A DNA stretch of 64,000 nt from Microcebus murinus (taxonomy: Eukaryota > Chordata > Mammalia > Primates > Cheirogaleidae). The notes beneath the pieces are model-generated. The model was given only the letters and a program-made list of their open reading frames with translations. It searched no databases and had not been told where the DNA came from. This document shows positions 1 through 12,044 of the stretch, piece by piece. The DNA lies in the NCBI RefSeq assembly GCF_040939455.1, contig NC_134122.1, forward strand, positions 30,732,001 to 30,796,000. Reading direction: 5' to 3'. Every line of letters begins with the position of its first letter. Positions within the stretch are counted from its first letter, which is position 1. Position numbers and translations under genes: made by a program.

Positions 1-867
1 ACAAAGCTTTTGAGATTCCCCCATGTTGTTACGTGAATCAATAGTTGGTGCCTTTTCATTGCGGAGCGGCACCCGTGGCGTGGCTGTTGCTGTCGCTGAC
101 CCGTTCACCAGGTAGGTGAAGGACACTGGAGGCGTTTCTAGTTTGGGGATGCGATGAACACAGAACCTGGCTGCCTTTAATTCTCACTCAAGGGTAACCG
201 TTCTAGCCCTGAAGATTTTATATCTTACAGGCATTGGGAAATGAGATATTTGAAGCCCCCTGTGGCCTTCCTCCTCCTCCTCCTCCTCCCCCTCCCCATT
301 TCTGTTTTATCTGACCTTCAGTGGGTCACCATCCAAAGTGGTGCCCAGAGCTGAGTCCATAATTCGGGGCCCTGCCAAGTCTCTGGCACGTGGTAGGATG
401 GATCAGTACCCTGAGTGTGGTGGAAAGCTGGAAAACCAAAGATTGGCTCTTGCTCTCGGTAATACAGTTGAGTCGTTGTAGCTCTAAATGAAATTAGCCT
501 CTTAAATTGTATCTTATTACGGTGGCCAAGTCATACTGTTAATCAAGGTACTTACTGGGAGCCATCATTGGAGCCCTCAGTCAGCCCTTTTCACCTGTTC
601 TGCTGTGTGACTCTGCAGCTGGGCCCAGTGTATTCCTGCTGGTTTCCACCCATGGTCATTCTCTGTGAGTCTCATCCAAGTGCAGATGCCGTTGCTCCCA
701 GCATCGATTAGATCAATCACTGTGCCCTACATACGCCCTCCCTGGTAAACACAGGGAGGAGGACACAGGCCTGGGCCGCCAGCAAACCTTATCCCCAAGG
801 TGATGGTGGCAGGTAGCCAGCACCTGTAAGTGTAGACACCAACGCCACAGACCTCCCTGTCTAATGC

Positions 868-1068
868 AGGGGCTGGCAGAGTTTTTCTACAAAGGGCAGT
901 ATAATAAATGTTTTGGCTTTGTGGCTTTCTGCTGCTGCTGCTTCTCTGACCTCCTCTTTCCCCTCCTCCTCCTCCCTTTAAAAACTGTAAAAACCAATCC
1001 TAGCTCACAGGCCATACACAAACAGGCCAGGTGTGGCTGGCAGTCAGTGGTTTGCAACCCTTGGTGGG
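868..1068 (+). mobile_element. Decayed hAT-type non-autonomous DNA transposon
   Basis: The start ('ggggctggcagagttttt', then 'acaaagggcag') and the end (paired 'ggccatacacaaacaggc') fit a common mammalian hAT-type element whose ends read 'ttggcaaactttttctgtaaaggg'. A C+T-rich stretch has expanded in the middle. A second copy lies in reverse at 12650-12905. I did not assign a subfamily. Confidence 0.5.
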
Positions 1069-2112
1069 CTGTGGGTTCTCATTCTTGTCTACAAGGATGT
1101 TACAAGAGACTTTGTTACATGTCTCGACGGTGGAGATTCAGACACACACCATGTCTGTTTTGTTTTCATGGAACACTGTTCTAGAATCTCACAAGGAAAC
1201 AAGGCCAGTCTCGCATGTCTTGTTTCCCTGAACACATGCTGGCTCCTAGTGACATCGGGGTGCCATCTTTTCTTTCTGGAATCTCATGGGTAATGTGTAG
1301 AGTTTCACCTTCTTCCCTCTGGCAAATCCCAGTTGTCCTCACCCACGTGTAGTCTTTGGGTACCTCTCTCTCCGCAATCCCGCCATGATCCTGGATAGTG
1401 GCTTGTTCATCACCTTCGCTCTCTCTCAATCCCTTGTACTGTATGTTTCTTACCCTAGTCACTCAGTCCCGGGGGCTCCTACAGTCTCCGAACTTACCTT
1501 GGCTTTGGGTTCTTTAAAGGCAGTGTTTTTCCTGCCTTTTGCAGTTCAAAGATCATTCTGAACAGAAAAGACAAAAGCAAAATCAGAGTGTGTCCTCTTC
1601 ATTAGCTTTAGCTTTTAAGCAGCATGCCCGTCCCTTCCTTTTTCCTTTTGCTTCTCATGTTATAAGACAGCGCTTTGGGGTGTCCTACACATGTTCTGGA
1701 AGCTTCATCTCCTTGTCTGTTTAGCTTTCTGACACTATTCATTATTCTGTGCTACACATAGACTCATAGGCAGAAGTGACTTTTACACCCATACTGGTTC
1801 TCTTCTTCCTAAAGTACTTTTGAAATTGCATAGTCAGAGGAGAAGGAAGGAAAGAACGGGGAGGAGGAGGATGGATGGTCTTTGTCTCCTTGTCAACAGT
1901 TAACCCTTTCAGGACAAGGTCTGCACTCTGGCAGCATCTGGCACGGAGCCCACATCCAGATGGCCATGTCCAGGTGCACGGCTGCCCGTCACAGCCTGTG
2001 CAAGGCCCTCCTGGGGTTGTGTATGGCAAATGTGTTAATAATGCCTGTATGGAGGCCCTGCCCTGCGTATGTAGGGTATTCAGTAAAATCACAATTTCTC
2101 AGCGTTTTCCAT

Positions 2113-2450
2113 TGGTTTTTTATTGTGATGAAATATACATAACATGAAATTCACTATCATAACAATTTGAAGTGTATAATTTTGGTATATTCACTATATT
2201 GTGCAACCATCACAAATGTTTAGTTTTGGAACATTTTCCTTACTCCAAAAAGGAAACCTTGTACCCACTGAGCAGTCATTCCCCAGCCCCCTCCTGCGGG
2301 ACCCCAGTCTGCCTTCTGTCTCTGTGGTCCTGCCTGTTCTGCACATTTCATACAAGTAGAATCATACCCCAGGTCCCATTTTATGTCTGGCGTCTTTCAC
2401 TTAGCATGTTTTTGATATATGCTACCTTGTAGCATACATCAGTACTTCAC
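2113..2450 (-). mobile_element. L1M-type LINE 3' UTR fragment, antisense
   Basis: 'ttattgtgatgaaatataca', then the CCATCACAA and 'aacattttcc' blocks, then 'catttcatacaagtagaatc', is the reverse complement of the 3' UTR of old mammalian L1 elements. It is followed immediately by a second fragment of the same type, so the two are probably separate insertions or a duplicated segment. Confidence 0.75.
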
Positions 2451-2465
2451 TTTTGTGTGTGTGCT

Positions 2466-2945
2466 TATGTGTTTTTATTGTGGCAAAATATACATACCAT
2501 AAAATTTACTATTTTAACCATTTTTAAGAGTACAGTGCAGTGACATTAAGTATATTCACATTGTTATATAACCATCACCACCATCCATTTCCATAACTTT
2601 TTCATCTTCCTAAACTGAAACTCTGTCCCCATTAAACACTAACCAGCACCCCCTTTCCCCCAGCCCCTGGCATCCACCGCTTACCTCTCTGTCTCTATGT
2701 GATTGACTTTTCTGGAGACCTCACGTAAGTGGAATCGTACAGTCTTTGTCCTTTTGTGACTGGCTTATTTCACTTAGAGTCACGTCCTCAACGTTCATCC
2801 GTGTTGTAGCATGTCAAGATCGCCTTCCTTTTTAAGACTACATAACATTCCCTTGTATGTCTAGCCCACGTCGTGGGTATCCATCCGTCTGTGGAGAGAC
2901 TGGGTGCTTCCGCCTGTGTTTTCCAACTTGAACACTCTTGTTTCT
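2466..2945 (-). mobile_element. Second L1M-type LINE 3' fragment, antisense
   Basis: It repeats the same order of blocks as the preceding fragment: 'tttattgtggcaaaatatac', 'accatcaccaccatccat', 'gaaactctgtccccatt', 'cttatttcacttagag', 'cgttcatccgtgttgtag'. It is more complete than the first copy. Confidence 0.8.
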
Positions 2946-3259
2946 TCAGCTCGTACAAGTGCTTCCCAGTCCCGGTTGCCCTCCTCCAAAAACAGGTTTG
3001 TACACCCCGTTGATTGCAGGAGTGATTTGCATTTTCCAATCTTCTCAACTTTATTAATGCATCTTATCTTCTTTTTGCTAACTCTTGAAATCTTCCTGAC
3101 TCACACCAGTTACTCACCACCCATCCAGAAGCCAGAGGATGTTTGGGGGCTTTAGAGAGGCAGAAAGGGAGAGAGATGGTCCTAGTTTCAATGGTTCCCA
3201 GTTTATGAAGCAGATAAGGCAAACAAAATACTAAAAAGGGATTTAAAATACTATATTAT

Positions 3260-3606
3260 TAATAGCTTGGGCTGATGTAACAAAATACCATAGACTGGGT
3301 GGCTTAAACAACACACACTGTTTCTCATGGTCCTGGAGGCTGGGAAGTCCAAGATCAAGGTATGAGCCAGTTTGGTTTCCCAGCGAGGACCCCCTTCCTG
3401 GCCCGTAGACAGCTGCCTCCTTGCTGCGTCCTCACACGTGGGGAGAGAGACATGTATGTCCTTATACGGGCACCACTTCCATCATGGGGGCCCCACCCTC
3501 AAGACCTCACCTGAACATAATTACCTCCTGAAGGCCCCACCTTCAAATGCCATTACATTGGGGCTTAGGGCTTCAGTGTATGACTTTGAGAAGGGCACAG
3601 TGCAGT
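3260..3606 (-). mobile_element. MLT1-type MaLR LTR, antisense
   Basis: 'tgatgtaacaaaataccata' followed by 'gactgggtggcttaaac' and 'ggaggctgggaagtccaaga' is the reverse complement of the 3' part of MLT1-class (ERVL-MaLR) solitary LTRs. There is no internal coding sequence. An Alu has inserted at its far end. Confidence 0.75.
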
Positions 3607-3620
3607 CCATAGCAAATACC

Positions 3621-3917
3621 CTTTTTTTTTTAATTGAGATAGGGCCTTGCTCTGTCGCTCAAGCTAGAGTACAGTGGCATCATCATAGCTCACAGCAACC
3701 TCAAACTCCTGGGCTCAGATGATCCTCCTGCCTCAGCCTCCTGAGTAGCTGGGACTACAGTTGTGCGTACCACCACACCAGGCTAATTTTTCTGTTTTTT
3801 ATAGAGACGATGTCTCACTCTTGTTCAGGCTGGTCTCAAACTCATGGCCTCAAGCCATCCTCTTGCCTCAGCCTCCCAGAGTGCTAGGATTACAGGCATG
3901 AGCCGCTGTACCCAGCC
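3621..3917 (-). mobile_element. Alu SINE, antisense, with 14-bp target-site duplication
   Basis: A T-run leads into 'gagatagggccttgctctgt' and the element closes with 'gtgctaggattacaggcatg'. The 14-bp direct repeat 'ccatagcaaatacc' flanks it at 3607-3620 and 3918-3931, so both ends are defined. It has the AluJ-like 'catcatcatagctcac' form without the A+T linker. Confidence 0.95.
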
Positions 3918-5280
3918 CCATAGCAAATACCTTTTATAAAAACATGTAGTCAAAGCAAAGCGTTTAGCTATGTGAAGCCTCCCTAAATAAAGAAGTATGA
4001 GAAAGAACAACTGAATGTTGTTAGTTAGAGCAGCTTGCACTTAAATATCAGCAAGATTTTGAATTAAGAGAAAAAGAGATGTGACTTGGGGAAGGTAAGG
4101 GTGTCCAGGGGCATGGTCGTGCGAGGCAGACAAGGTGACAAGAGCTGATGAGGATGTCTGTTTGGAGAGCACTGGGAAGGGTGGTCCTTCATCCACTAGC
4201 CTGTCTGCGTGCCAGGCATGGTGTGCACATGGGGAATAGCAGGCAGCAAGGTCCGCGACCTCATGGAGCCCACGTTCTTATGAGGACAGACAGACTGACA
4301 ACAAGCAAATGAAGAAACAAGGGCATTTCAGACTGCGGTGAGGGCCTCTATGGGCTCAAAGCAGGGTGGCTGTGAGTTGTGATGATAGTGCAGGCAGGGG
4401 GTGGAGAGGTGCTTTAGGTTAGGCGGCCCAGAGAGGCTGCTCAAGAGGTGGTGTTTGAACAGCCTGAAGGAGGAGGAAAATCCAGCCTTGCTAAGAAGGG
4501 GGGGGACCATTCCAGGTATATGGGACATCAGGGAGAGAGGGAAGGAATTAAAAACGTTCGAGGAACAAAAGGGCAGCCAGCATGCTGGGCTTTAGGAGGG
4601 GGATGGGCGTTGCTGCTTCTAGAGGCCTTACAGGCTGTCACGGGAGTGCACACTGCCTTCCACATGCGCAGAGGGCTCCCGAAGCAGGGAGGTGTGACCT
4701 CGAGCACGTGCTATAAGGATCCTTCTGGCTGCTGGGTGGAGAGTGGCTTGGGAAGGGCCTCCGTTTGGGCAGCTGTCTCAGTGGCCCAGTGGGGACATGC
4801 AGGGGTTGGGCTTGAGTGGAGGTGGTGAGAAGTAGAAGGATTTGGGAGGCAGAACGGACAGCTGTGCGGATGGACTGCGTGGGAGCTTGGGAGCAAGGAC
4901 AGTGAGTGAACAAGGGTGGCTTGGAGGCGTTTGAGGGTGAACAACTGGTGCAGTGAGATTAGGGAGACTGGGAGGGAAGTAAGGTGGGTGTGCCAGTGCC
5001 GGAAGTTAAGAGTTCAAAGCCGTGGCCTAGGTGAGATCACTAAGGAGCGAATGTAGGCAGGTAGAGACCTGGGGACCGGCCCCCAGAGAAACCAAGGGAG
5101 CCGGCAGTGGTGGGGAAGAAGGTGTGGCAGACAGTAAGGTGGGGGCTACTGAGGGCGACACAGTATGGGAAGAGGGGTCCTCTCAGGTGGAGCTGGACTT
5201 GAATTCTGATTCCATTTCTAACTGCCTGTGTTGCTTTGGGCAGCTTGACTTGGAAAGTAGGGGGTCAGATGACCTGCCCC

Positions 5281-5547
5281 CTTGGCTGGGCATGGTGGCT
5301 CATGCCTATGATCCTAGCACTCTGGGAGGCTGAGGTGGGAGGAGCACTTGAGATCAGGAGTCCAAGATTAGCCTGAGCAAGAACAAGACCCCGTCTCTAC
5401 TAAAAATACAAAAATTAGCTGGGCGTGTTGGCTGAGGCAGGAGGATCGCTTGAGCCCTGGAGTTGGAGGTTGCTGTGAGCTAGGCTGACGCCAGGGCACT
5501 CTACTCAGGGCAACAGGGTGAGACTCTGTCTGAAAAAAAAAAAAAAA
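5281..5547 (+). mobile_element. Alu SINE, sense, with target-site duplication
   Basis: Starts 'ttggctgggcatggtggctc' and ends in a 16-bp A-run. 'agatgacctgcccc' flanks it at 5267-5280 and 5548-5561. The right arm carries the strepsirrhine-type 'gctgtgagctaggctgac' but no linker. The right arm is shortened after 'gctgggcgtgttgg'. Confidence 0.95.
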
Positions 5548-5944
5548 AGATGACCTGCCCCCCAGGGCCTGAAGGAGGATCAGAGCAAGTTCCCAGTGCA
5601 GTGCCTGGGTGGAGGGTGCTGTGAGGGCCTGCGGCAATTGCTGCTAATCTGGTGACAATTGCTCTATTATTATTTTTTTCTGATCAGAGATTAAAAAGAG
5701 GCTGATGTCACACCAAATGCCAGTGTCACAGGTGGGACCAGAGCAGTCCAGCCAAGTACTGATGGTCCCCAAGGCAGGGCGCATGTTTGGCCTCCTGTGC
5801 CTCACCTGTCCCTTTATTGTCCCAGGCTTGCCTGGTCTCCACTTGGTTCCAAATGATCCCTGTCTTCCTAGCTCAGGTGCGAGGTCTAGGCAGTTACCCT
5901 AAGCTGCCGTCACCTGTACTGTGACCTGCCACAGTGGGCTTTTT

Positions 5945-6434
5945 TTTTTTTTTCCCTTTTTTTTTTTTTTATTTCGGCATATTATGGGGGTACAGATTTT
6001 AAGGTTTCAATAAATGCCCTTTCTCCCCCTCCCCCCACAAGTCTGAGTTTCCAGCATGACCATCCCCTAGATGGTGCACATCTCACTCATTATGTATGGA
6101 TATGCCCTCCCCCCTCCCACCTGCCCAATACCCTATTACTGTAGTACCTATGTGTCCACTTAGGTGCTGCTCAGTTAATACCAATTTGCTGGTGAGTATA
6201 TGTGGTGCTTGTTTTTCCATTCTTGGGATACTTCACTTAGTAGTATGGGTTCCAGCTCTAACCAGGAAAATATAAGATGTGTTATATCACCGTTGTTTCT
6301 TAGAGCTGAATAGTACTCCATGGTATACATATACCACATTTTATTAATCCATTCTTAGATTGATGGGCACTTGGGCTGTTTCTATAGCCTTGCAATTATG
6401 AATTGTGCTGCTATAAACATTCGCTTGCAGGTGT
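5945..6434 (-). mobile_element. 5'-truncated L1 3' end, antisense
   Basis: An interrupted T-run leads into 'atttcggcatattatggggg', the reverse complement of a lineage-specific L1 3' end. The ORF2 tail follows ('agtactccatggtatacata', 'gctgctataaacattcgc'). A near-perfect 15-bp repeat ('ccacagtgggctttt' against 'ccacagcgggctttt') flanks it at 5929-5944 and 6435-6449. About 0.5 kb of the LINE remains. Confidence 0.9.
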
Positions 6435-7736
6435 CCACAGCGGGCTTTTGTGTTCAGTCTTTCTCCAAAAGTACCTCACCCCACCCTCCTTCACTGCTGG
6501 CCTTGTCACTCCCCAGAAGCGTCCCCTTTGTGCCCTGAGTGTGCCTCAGGATCAGGCACTTGGGGAAGATTCTTTCCACCCCGAATGGGATGATATTGGT
6601 TGACAGATGCCGGAAGCTGTGGCAGGAACGCAGGCTGGGGTGGGAGGAGGAGGAGGGCCCAGGCCAAATCCTAGGTGTTGACTGGGCCACCTCCCTGGGC
6701 TTTTTACTGCAGGCTTCCAAGACCTGATGAGGTGTAAGACGCTGTGGGTCCCCAGGTGCTGGGGTGGGCCTTCCTCAGGCCCCTGGCTTTGGGACCCGCC
6801 ACCCCCACCTGGGGCACATCCTCTGTGCCTGCCCCTGCCTTGGGCCTTTGCGAGCCAGCTTGGCCTTGGCAGCCCAAGGCCTGGGCCCCCGCCAAGAGCT
6901 GTGTGTGTGACCGGACAGTGCCCAGCTGGCCCTCGCAGGCCAGCGGGCCCTGCTCCCTGCACAAGCAAGGCCTGGAGTTTTCTCATTGGCCGGAGCCCGG
7001 CTGGGCCGGCCTAGGGAGCAGAGGATGGGGAGGGCTGGGCAGGGAGGAAGAGGGGCTGGGAGAAAGCCGTCCTTCCTGCGGTGCCTGCTGATAATTGGCT
7101 CTCCGGAACCACTGGGGGCACGAGGGCCAGCTGGGTCAGGAAGTGCCGTACAATGCCGCTCTTTCAGGGGAGACACTGCCTGGTCGTAGGTCCTGTGTGA
7201 CTCCAGGGAAATCTGGAGAACAGCCTGTTCTCAGAGGATGTTCTCTAACCCAGAGCCCCCTCCCGAGGTGAGACAATGAGCCCCGAACTTCCCACCCTCG
7301 GCCCTGGAAGGGGACCCCAGGCCTTGGCCTGTGGATGGGCCTGGAACAGTTCAGAACGGAACGATTCCCTCAGAGAGAGCGTGGGGCTGGGAGGAAGGGA
7401 CTAGATTTTCTCAAGAGACTGTGAGTCACCACCTGTTGCTCTTTAGCTTTGTCTGTGGACCCACGGGGGAGGAGATGGCAGGGTCCCTGCCCTCGGGATT
7501 TTAATCTGGGTGGGGTGGGAAAGGAATATATATACTCAGCGTCAAAGACATGGACAGAAATAGGAATTTAAAAAAAAAAGAAAGAAAGAAAAATGCATTA
7601 TCGGCTTGAGTGGCTTGGAATCTAAAAAAAGGTGTAAATGTCTGTGCCTGAGGAAGGGGCAGGGTTTGGAACGTAGAAAGATGCAGAGGCAAATGTGACG
7701 TCAGATGGGGCATCCCAGGCACAAAGTATGATGTCG

Positions 7737-7763
7737 GCAACAGGAAACTGGTCCTAGTAGGGA
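7737..7763 (+). repeat. Source-like copy of a 27-bp direct duplication
   Basis: This unique-looking 27-bp stretch begins 'gcaacaggaaactggtcc'. It recurs at 8553-8579 with one mismatch, in the same orientation, inside an Alu where it is foreign. Confidence 0.8.
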
Positions 7764-8504
7764 ACGTCTGCCCTGACACCCACATTATGCCTGGCATTGC
7801 AAGGCCCCTGGGGGACACACAGCTTGCCTTAAACAGCCCAGAATACGGAGGCTCGGCCCTGCCTCTGTGTCTCTGAGCCCTGAGAAGCCTGGCCCCAGAA
7901 ACTGGCCAGTGAGCCCACAACCATGGGGTGGACTCTGCCTCCCGGGTGCGGCCACTGTGGTGAAGGGTTGCTTGGAGGACTTCGGGCACAGTGCCTGCAG
8001 TTAGCGGGAGTTCTCGTGAGCCTATCCCAGCTGCAGGAGAAGGGCTCAGGGCAGTCCTGGCAAGGGCAGGCAGAGCTTGCAGATGCCTTGTAGCTGTTGG
8101 AATAGGAAGAAACTTCCTTCCATAACGCGGTGCTAGGCTAGGCCCTTGTCAGTTGTCCTGGACTCATACTGGGAGACAGTGACTCCCAGGGTGTTCCATA
8201 CTTTCCTTAGTCAGAGCACTGAAGAAGTAACTCCTCATAAAGGAGGATGGAGGATCCTTTGTATCAGGGCCCTCCCCTGCTCAAGAGCCTTCTGTGGATC
8301 CCCAGTACCCATCAGATCATAGTTCCTTGGCCTGATATCCAGGGCCCTCTATCATCTGATGGGCCTTTACAGAGTCTAAAAACGGGAAGGGACCTAGAAG
8401 CCATCTAATCCAACCTGAGTCTATCAGTCTTTTTCCTAATAGCCCAGAGTGAATGTTGCCTCCCTCTGCCTGTATTCTTCTTATGATGAGGAATTCTTTC
8501 CCTC

Positions 8505-8790
8505 TTTTTTTTTTTTTGAGACAGAGTCTTGCTCTGTTGCCTGGGCTAGAGTGCAACAGGAAACTGGTCCTAGCAGGGACCTAGCTCACAGCAACCTCAA
8601 ACTCCTGGGCTCAAGCAATCCTTCTGCCTCAGCTCCCGAGTAGCTGGGGCTATAGGAGTGCACCACCACACCCAGCTAAGTTTTCTATTTTTAGTAGAGA
8701 TGGGGTCTCGCTCTTGCTCAGGCTGGTCTGGAACTCCTGAGCTCAAGCGATCCTCCCACCTCAGCCTCCCAGAGTGCTTAGATTACCAGC
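8505..8790 (-). mobile_element. Alu SINE, antisense, with a foreign 27-bp patch
   Basis: The T-run at 8505-8517 and 'gagacagagtcttgctctgt' mark the 3' end; the Alu fades out at about 8790. Between 'gggctagagtgc' and 'ctagctcacagc', where sibling Alus have about 12 nt ('tgtggtgtcagc'), this copy has about 27 nt that match 7737-7763. Confidence 0.95.
8553..8579 (+). repeat. Acceptor copy of the 27-bp direct duplication (inside Alu)
   Basis: 26 of 27 bases match 7737-7763. The segment replaces normal Alu sequence, so the Alu is the recipient and the upstream copy the likely donor. Confidence 0.8.
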
Positions 8791-9429
8791 CAGAAGTCTC
8801 TTTCATGAGACAGCTTTAGGTTTTTCCAGAAATTGCCTCCTTATACTTCTACCCATTGGTCTAGGTTTGATCCTCTAGGGTTGTTCCTGTGTACATATGA
8901 CCACTCTTCAGAATATCGATGTTCCTGTACAGTGTCTGACATTCCAAGGCCTGTAAGTTTTCTTCAGATTGCAGGTCCATCCCAATCCAGGTCTCTCTCT
9001 TTTGGAAGTGGTTCCACCTGTTTGTTAGTTTCCTTTATAGTGTATACAGCCTAAAACTGAATCATGTTTTGCATGGGCCCCGATCTGGGTAGAGAATTAG
9101 AACCATACCCTCCCTCATTCCGAACACGGTACTCCTTTTAATGCATCCGGGGAGATCAGACTTGCATTTTCATCAACCTCATTGAAATGTTGCTTATAAT
9201 AAGTTAGCGGCCAAGTAAAATGCCTACGTCATTTTCGCAAGTGCTGCTTTGAGTCACAGCTCCCCTGTGCCAGTGAGTTTAGACCTAAATATAGAACATT
9301 TTCTTTATACCTACTGGATTCCGTCTTGTGAAGTTTAACTCATTTCTCCTGTCCGTGGAAATTGCTGAGATTCTGATTGCGTCTCTTGGGTATAGAGGGC
9401 CACGTCTAGTGCCAAGACTGTGACCGCAG

Positions 9430-9620
9430 CCTGGGCTGGACAGCCACACTGCCCTGCCCTTGCGGATGGAGTGGCCGCAGGCAGTTGACTTAGCTTTTCT
9501 AAGCCTCAGTTTCCTCCTCTGTAGAATGGAGATGATTAATACTAATGCTCCCCTGGGGATAGGTTGTAGAGTCAGGAGACTTTCGGTGAGATAAGTCGTA
9601 GGCCCGGTTAGCACAGGCCT
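9430..9620 (+). mobile_element. MIR-like SINE relic
   Basis: 'aagcctcagtttcctcctct' then 'gtagaatggagatgatta' matches the conserved core of MIR elements. The edges are not clear. Confidence 0.55.
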
Positions 9621-11149
9621 GGTAGGGAGGGAAGAGGACATGGCACTCGTTAGCTGCCATCATCTAGATGATTATAACCACTGCTACTGCTAGTTCACGT
9701 CCTCATTCTTTTAAAAATGGCTGTTTCGTACCCCAAACCTTCCTGGCCTCGCTGTTCTTTGTTCCTTCAGGTCCTTTGCTCACAGTGTCTCCCCCGGCTT
9801 AGGTTCAGAGCCCTCGTCTAGGTTCAGAGTCTCTGCAGCATCTCTGATGGACCGTCACTGCTTCCCTCTGCTGTGTCCCTGTGGCCGGGAGGTCCTGCCC
9901 GCCAATCCTGCTGAAGTTCATGTCACAGCCCATGTGATAGAGCATTCTTTCCATTCTCACTTCCATCATTTGGGTTCCTTCATTCCTACTTCTGCGCTAT
10001 TCCAGAGCTTCCCTCCTCAAGACTCCCTGCTTCCAGGCACCCCTGTCGCCCCCCCCCCCCCCAGCTCTGCTCCAGCTCTCACGGCTGCTGCTGCCACCCC
10101 TTCCCGCTGCTGCCCGGAAGCCCACTGGCCTTCCACACCCCGCTTAACCTCCTTTCTGGCTTCTCCCGTTCTCTCCGCACCCCAGCCTGCTCGCTCCGTG
10201 CTTTGCCTGAGCCACTCTCTCTGCCTGGAGGGCCTGTCCTCTGTGTCCCCTGCCTGGACCCAGTCTCCTGCAAGCCCCTCCACAGCACCGAACTGTCAAG
10301 GTGGTTCCAGGCTTGGAACCAAACAGTATGGCTGTGGGCAAGTTTCTCAGCCTTTCTGAGCAGCAGTCCCTAAGTGCCCCCAGACTTCTGATGCACAAAC
10401 AAGAGAAGTAGGTAAATTGCAGGGGACAGTTACCTGGGACAAGTGGCCCCCTTCTTCCTCTAAGAAGTCTTCCCTGAGCAGCATCTCAGTTTAAAGGGAT
10501 TCCTCTCTTCTTTCAACATGTACAGCGCAGAACTTTTCCAATATTCAGATGCACACACAGAGAGAATCTATAGTTACAAATGCATGGTGCATTATTTTAT
10601 GTTGCTTAAGGGAATTTTAAGATATTTTTGATTTTGTGAGTAAGACTGATAATGACCACAGGCTTGGGCAATTGGTCAGGTAGTATAAACAAACATTTAT
10701 GGGGTAAATCTAAATCCCGTCCGTCACAGGTCCTCCCTGGAGGCCCTGCAGCAGTTTCTAGTGCTTGCAGCTGCATGGTTTTCTCTTCTTCCTCATGGCT
10801 GCATTCCTGAGCGGCTCCACCAATCCCCCAGAATTGACAGTGTGCCATGCAGCACCTTACTGGATTCGGATCTCTTGTTGTGCTTTTACATTTTTATGTT
10901 CCTTAATATTCCTTTCCGACTGCAGGCAACCTTTAAGGGCTCAGTAAATGTGATGACTTTGCCCAGCAGTCTGTCTGCAGCCGGAATCTGACCATTGTCC
11001 TGGTGCCAGGGGAAGAAAAGGATTTAAACGAGGCTGCAGACGTGGCTGTAATGCACCTGCAGAAATCTGCAGGAAAGGGAATGGTGATACTGTGTGCCCC
11101 AGGTTGGTCTGGTTCTTGAGGACCCCGTCTGACGGGGAAAGGACCCTGT

Positions 11150-11610
11150 GTTAGTGTCCTGGGGCTGCTATAATGAATTTCCACAAACTAGGTGGCTTAA
11201 AACAACAGGTCCATTGTTACTGCTCTGGAGGCTAGAACTGTGTCACCAGGGCTACGCTCTCTTTAAAGGCTTGAGGAAAGACTCCTTTGTCTCTCTTTAG
11301 CTTCTGGTGACTGCTGTGCAATCCCCAGCAGTCCTTGGCTTGTAGACGCATCATTCATCTCTGCCTCTGTCTTCCCATGGTGTCCTCCCTGTGTGTTTCT
11401 GTGTCCCCATATCTTCTTTTAGGAATATCAGTCATTATAATACATTAGGGGCCCACCCTACTCCATTATGACCTCTCTTAACTGATTCCATCTGCAAATG
11501 CCCCATTTCCAAGTAAGATTACATCCATAGGTCTGGGGGGGGGGGCATGGTTTTACTTGAACAAATCTTTTCTGGGGAGATACAGTTCAAACCACAGCAG
11601 ACCTTGAACT
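11150..11610 (-). mobile_element. MLT1-like MaLR LTR, antisense, degraded
   Basis: It reads 'ctggggctgctataatgaat', 'aggtggcttaaaacaac', 'gggcccaccctactcc' and 'tctccc'-like remnants in the order of a reversed MLT1 LTR. A G-run at 11530 has expanded inside it. No coding sequence is present. Confidence 0.6.
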
Positions 11611-11700
11611 GTTTAAAAGTCAAGTCTGATAGGGAGAAGAAAAAACGTGGAAAAAGGAAGGGACTTAAGAAACATCCAAAAAGTTATATAAACCAAATAT

Positions 11701-11722
11701 GTGTGTGTGTGTGTGTGTGTGT
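11701..11722 (+). repeat. (GT)11 microsatellite
   Basis: An uninterrupted GT run followed by 'atgcacatatatat'. Confidence 0.95.
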
Positions 11723-11816
11723 ATGCACATATATATTACAGATAAAGACTGAAATGTAAATAATAATCATAAAACACTTAGAAGAAAATGTAAGAGTCAA
11801 TCAGCATAATCTAGAG

Positions 11817-12033
11817 CAGGGGTCCTCAAACTTTTTAAACAGGGGGCCAGTTCACTGTCCCTCAGACCATTGGAGGGCCATTGGAGAGTACACATTCCAC
11901 ACATGCGCATTGTGGGCCCAGGCCAAGTTGGCTGCTAAGCAGGACAGGCAGCGGTGGCAAAAACACTAGCTGGCCGGATAAATGTCCTCGGCAGGCCGCA
12001 TGTGGCCCTCGGGCCGTAGTTTGAGGACGCCTG
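11817..12033. mobile_element. Non-autonomous hAT transposon, complete, 217 bp
   Basis: The ends are inverted repeats: 'caggggtcctcaaact' at the left against 'caggcgtcctcaaact' read inward from the right. A perfect 8-bp duplication 'atctagag' flanks it (11809-11816, 12034-12041), the hallmark of hAT transposition. It is too short to encode a transposase. A related, reversed copy lies at 55191-55402. Confidence 0.92.
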
Positions 12034-12044
12034 ATCTAGAGGCA

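Noticed and set aside
6640..7180. G+C-rich stretch considered as an alternative HIP1 promoter
   Set aside because: It has few CpG clusters, no convincing first exon with a donor that would join exon 2, and its overlapping ORFs are composition-driven.
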